From Firmicutes bacterium UBA4874 (GTDB lineage: Bacteria > Bacillota > Clostridia > Caldicoprobacterales > DTU083): 5,963 nt of DNA. The position numbers and the translations under genes were made by a program. The notes below the pieces were generated by a model. That model made no database searches. It worked only from the letters and a program-made list of their open reading frames with translations, and was not told the DNA's origin. The stretch is taken from positions 5,902 through 11,864 of the forward strand of contig DHDO01000046.1 in assembly GCA_002399435.1 (NCBI GenBank). The letters are read 5' to 3'. The stretch's first letter is position 1; each line of letters opens with the position of its first letter. Of the stretch, positions 5,631 through 5,963 are shown piece by piece.

Positions 5631-5663
5631 CTGACAGGATTCTTTTTACAGATAGGTTATAAT
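5631..5663 (+). promoter_or_regulatory. Candidate spoIIG-type promoter with a 21-bp spacer
   Basis: A perfect sigma-A -10 box TATAAT (5658-5663) lies 47 bases before the spoIIGA start. At the normal 16-18 bp spacing there is no recognisable -35. The best -35 match, CTGACA (5631-5636, five of six to TTGACA), is 21 bp away. The Bacillus subtilis spoIIG promoter is known for the same kind of over-long spacing (22 bp), which makes it dependent on phosphorylated Spo0A. Regulation by Spo0A here is inference. The expected start point is near 5670. Confidence 0.6.
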
Positions 5664-5709
5664 AGGGACAACAAGAGGCAGGTCCGCCTTTACAAAGGAT
5701 GGGGTTGGG

Positions 5710-5963
5710 GTGGAATATCGCTATCTGGATGTCATCTGGCTGGATAATCTGTTCCTTAATTATATTTTAAACTGGATCACACGGAAATTGTCCGGAAACG
5801 CCTCCCCCATGTGGAGATTATGGTGTTCTGCCGGCGTGGGCGCAGTCTATGCCGTCTTTCTGATTCTTCCCGGCTTTTCCATCCTTTCCCGGTTTCCGCT
5901 TAAAGTGCTGCTATCCCTTGTCATGCTGGCCATTGGATTCCGGATTTCCGGCTTCCGGGATTT
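5710..5963 (+). CDS. spoIIGA: SpoIIGA, pro-sigma-E processing membrane protease, N-terminal part (3' end outside window)
   Basis: SpoIIGA is an aspartic-type membrane protease (peptidase family U4) that cleaves pro-sigma-E in the mother cell on a signal from SpoIIR after polar septation. The window holds the first 84 codons plus two bases. The protein begins VEYRYLDVIWLDNLFLNYIL (GTG read as Met), which matches the family start with its YLDVIWL and N-x-x-x-(N/D)Y pattern in the first membrane helix (about 5-22). Further hydrophobic segments lie at about 39-57 and 62-78, fitting the family's N-terminal membrane domain. The C-terminal protease domain with the catalytic Asp is outside the window. 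Start: GTG 5710 with AAAGGA at 5694-5699 (10 bases upstream) and a nearer GGGG at 5701-5704. In Firmicutes spoIIGA is normally followed by sigE and commonly lies just after ftsZ, which supports the call. Confidence 0.93.
   Translation, partial: MEYRYLDVIWLDNLFLNYILNWITRKLSGNASPMWRLWCSAGVGAVYAVFLILPGFSILSRFPLKVLLSLVMLAIGFRISGFRD

Noticed and set aside
5505..5747. 80-residue open frame after ftsZ (GTG start)
   Set aside because: It has no ribosome binding site, crosses a strong terminator and the spoIIGA promoter, and overlaps the clear spoIIGA start in another frame.
1..5963. A novel mobile, defence or CRISPR system
   Set aside because: All seven genes are recognisable dcw or sporulation genes, gaps are short, and no spaced repeat array, transposase, integrase or tRNA is visible.

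Overview
This window is the distal part of a division and cell wall (dcw) cluster from an endospore-forming Firmicute, most likely a member of class Clostridia. The evidence is the gene order (murA, ftsQ/divIB, two DUF881 genes, sbp, ftsA, ftsZ, spoIIGA), the strong purine-rich Shine-Dalgarno sequences, the GTG and TTG starts, and the spoIIGA gene right after ftsZ. Base composition looks close to balanced, so this is not one of the very AT-rich Clostridium species. I cannot name a genus from the sequence alone. All seven genes lie on the + strand and the strand is almost fully coding.

Layout. Positions 1-339 hold the C-terminal quarter of MurA, cut by the window edge. A 112-base gap with an imperfect 18-bp hairpin leads to ftsQ (452-1195). 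The next three genes are packed tightly: a DUF881 protein (1149-1949, overlapping the end of ftsQ), a second DUF881 protein (1967-2713) and the small membrane protein Sbp (2715-3095). A 111-base AT-rich gap with a 10-bp palindrome and a candidate extended -10 promoter precedes ftsA (3207-4391, TTG start). ftsZ (4407-5483, GTG start) follows after 15 bases. An intrinsic terminator (5574-5613) closes the division genes. A separate promoter, with an unusually long 21-bp spacer, precedes spoIIGA (GTG at 5710, running off the window end).

How the genes work together. MurA makes the first committed peptidoglycan precursor. FtsQ/DivIB is a membrane scaffold of the divisome. FtsA tethers FtsZ filaments to the membrane through a C-terminal amphipathic helix, and FtsZ forms the division ring. 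The DUF881-DUF881-Sbp block is a conserved Firmicute passenger of this cluster (compare ylxW-ylxX-sbp of Bacillus subtilis) with no settled role. SpoIIGA is the membrane protease that activates pro-sigma-E after the asymmetric sporulation septum forms, so the window runs from vegetative division into the mother-cell sporulation programme.

I found no mobile element, CRISPR array, RNA gene or new defence-like system. The points most worth a second look are the spoIIG-type promoter spacing, the divergent nucleotide-binding motifs of FtsA, the hairpin and direct repeat before ftsQ, and a high count of the palindrome GGATCC.
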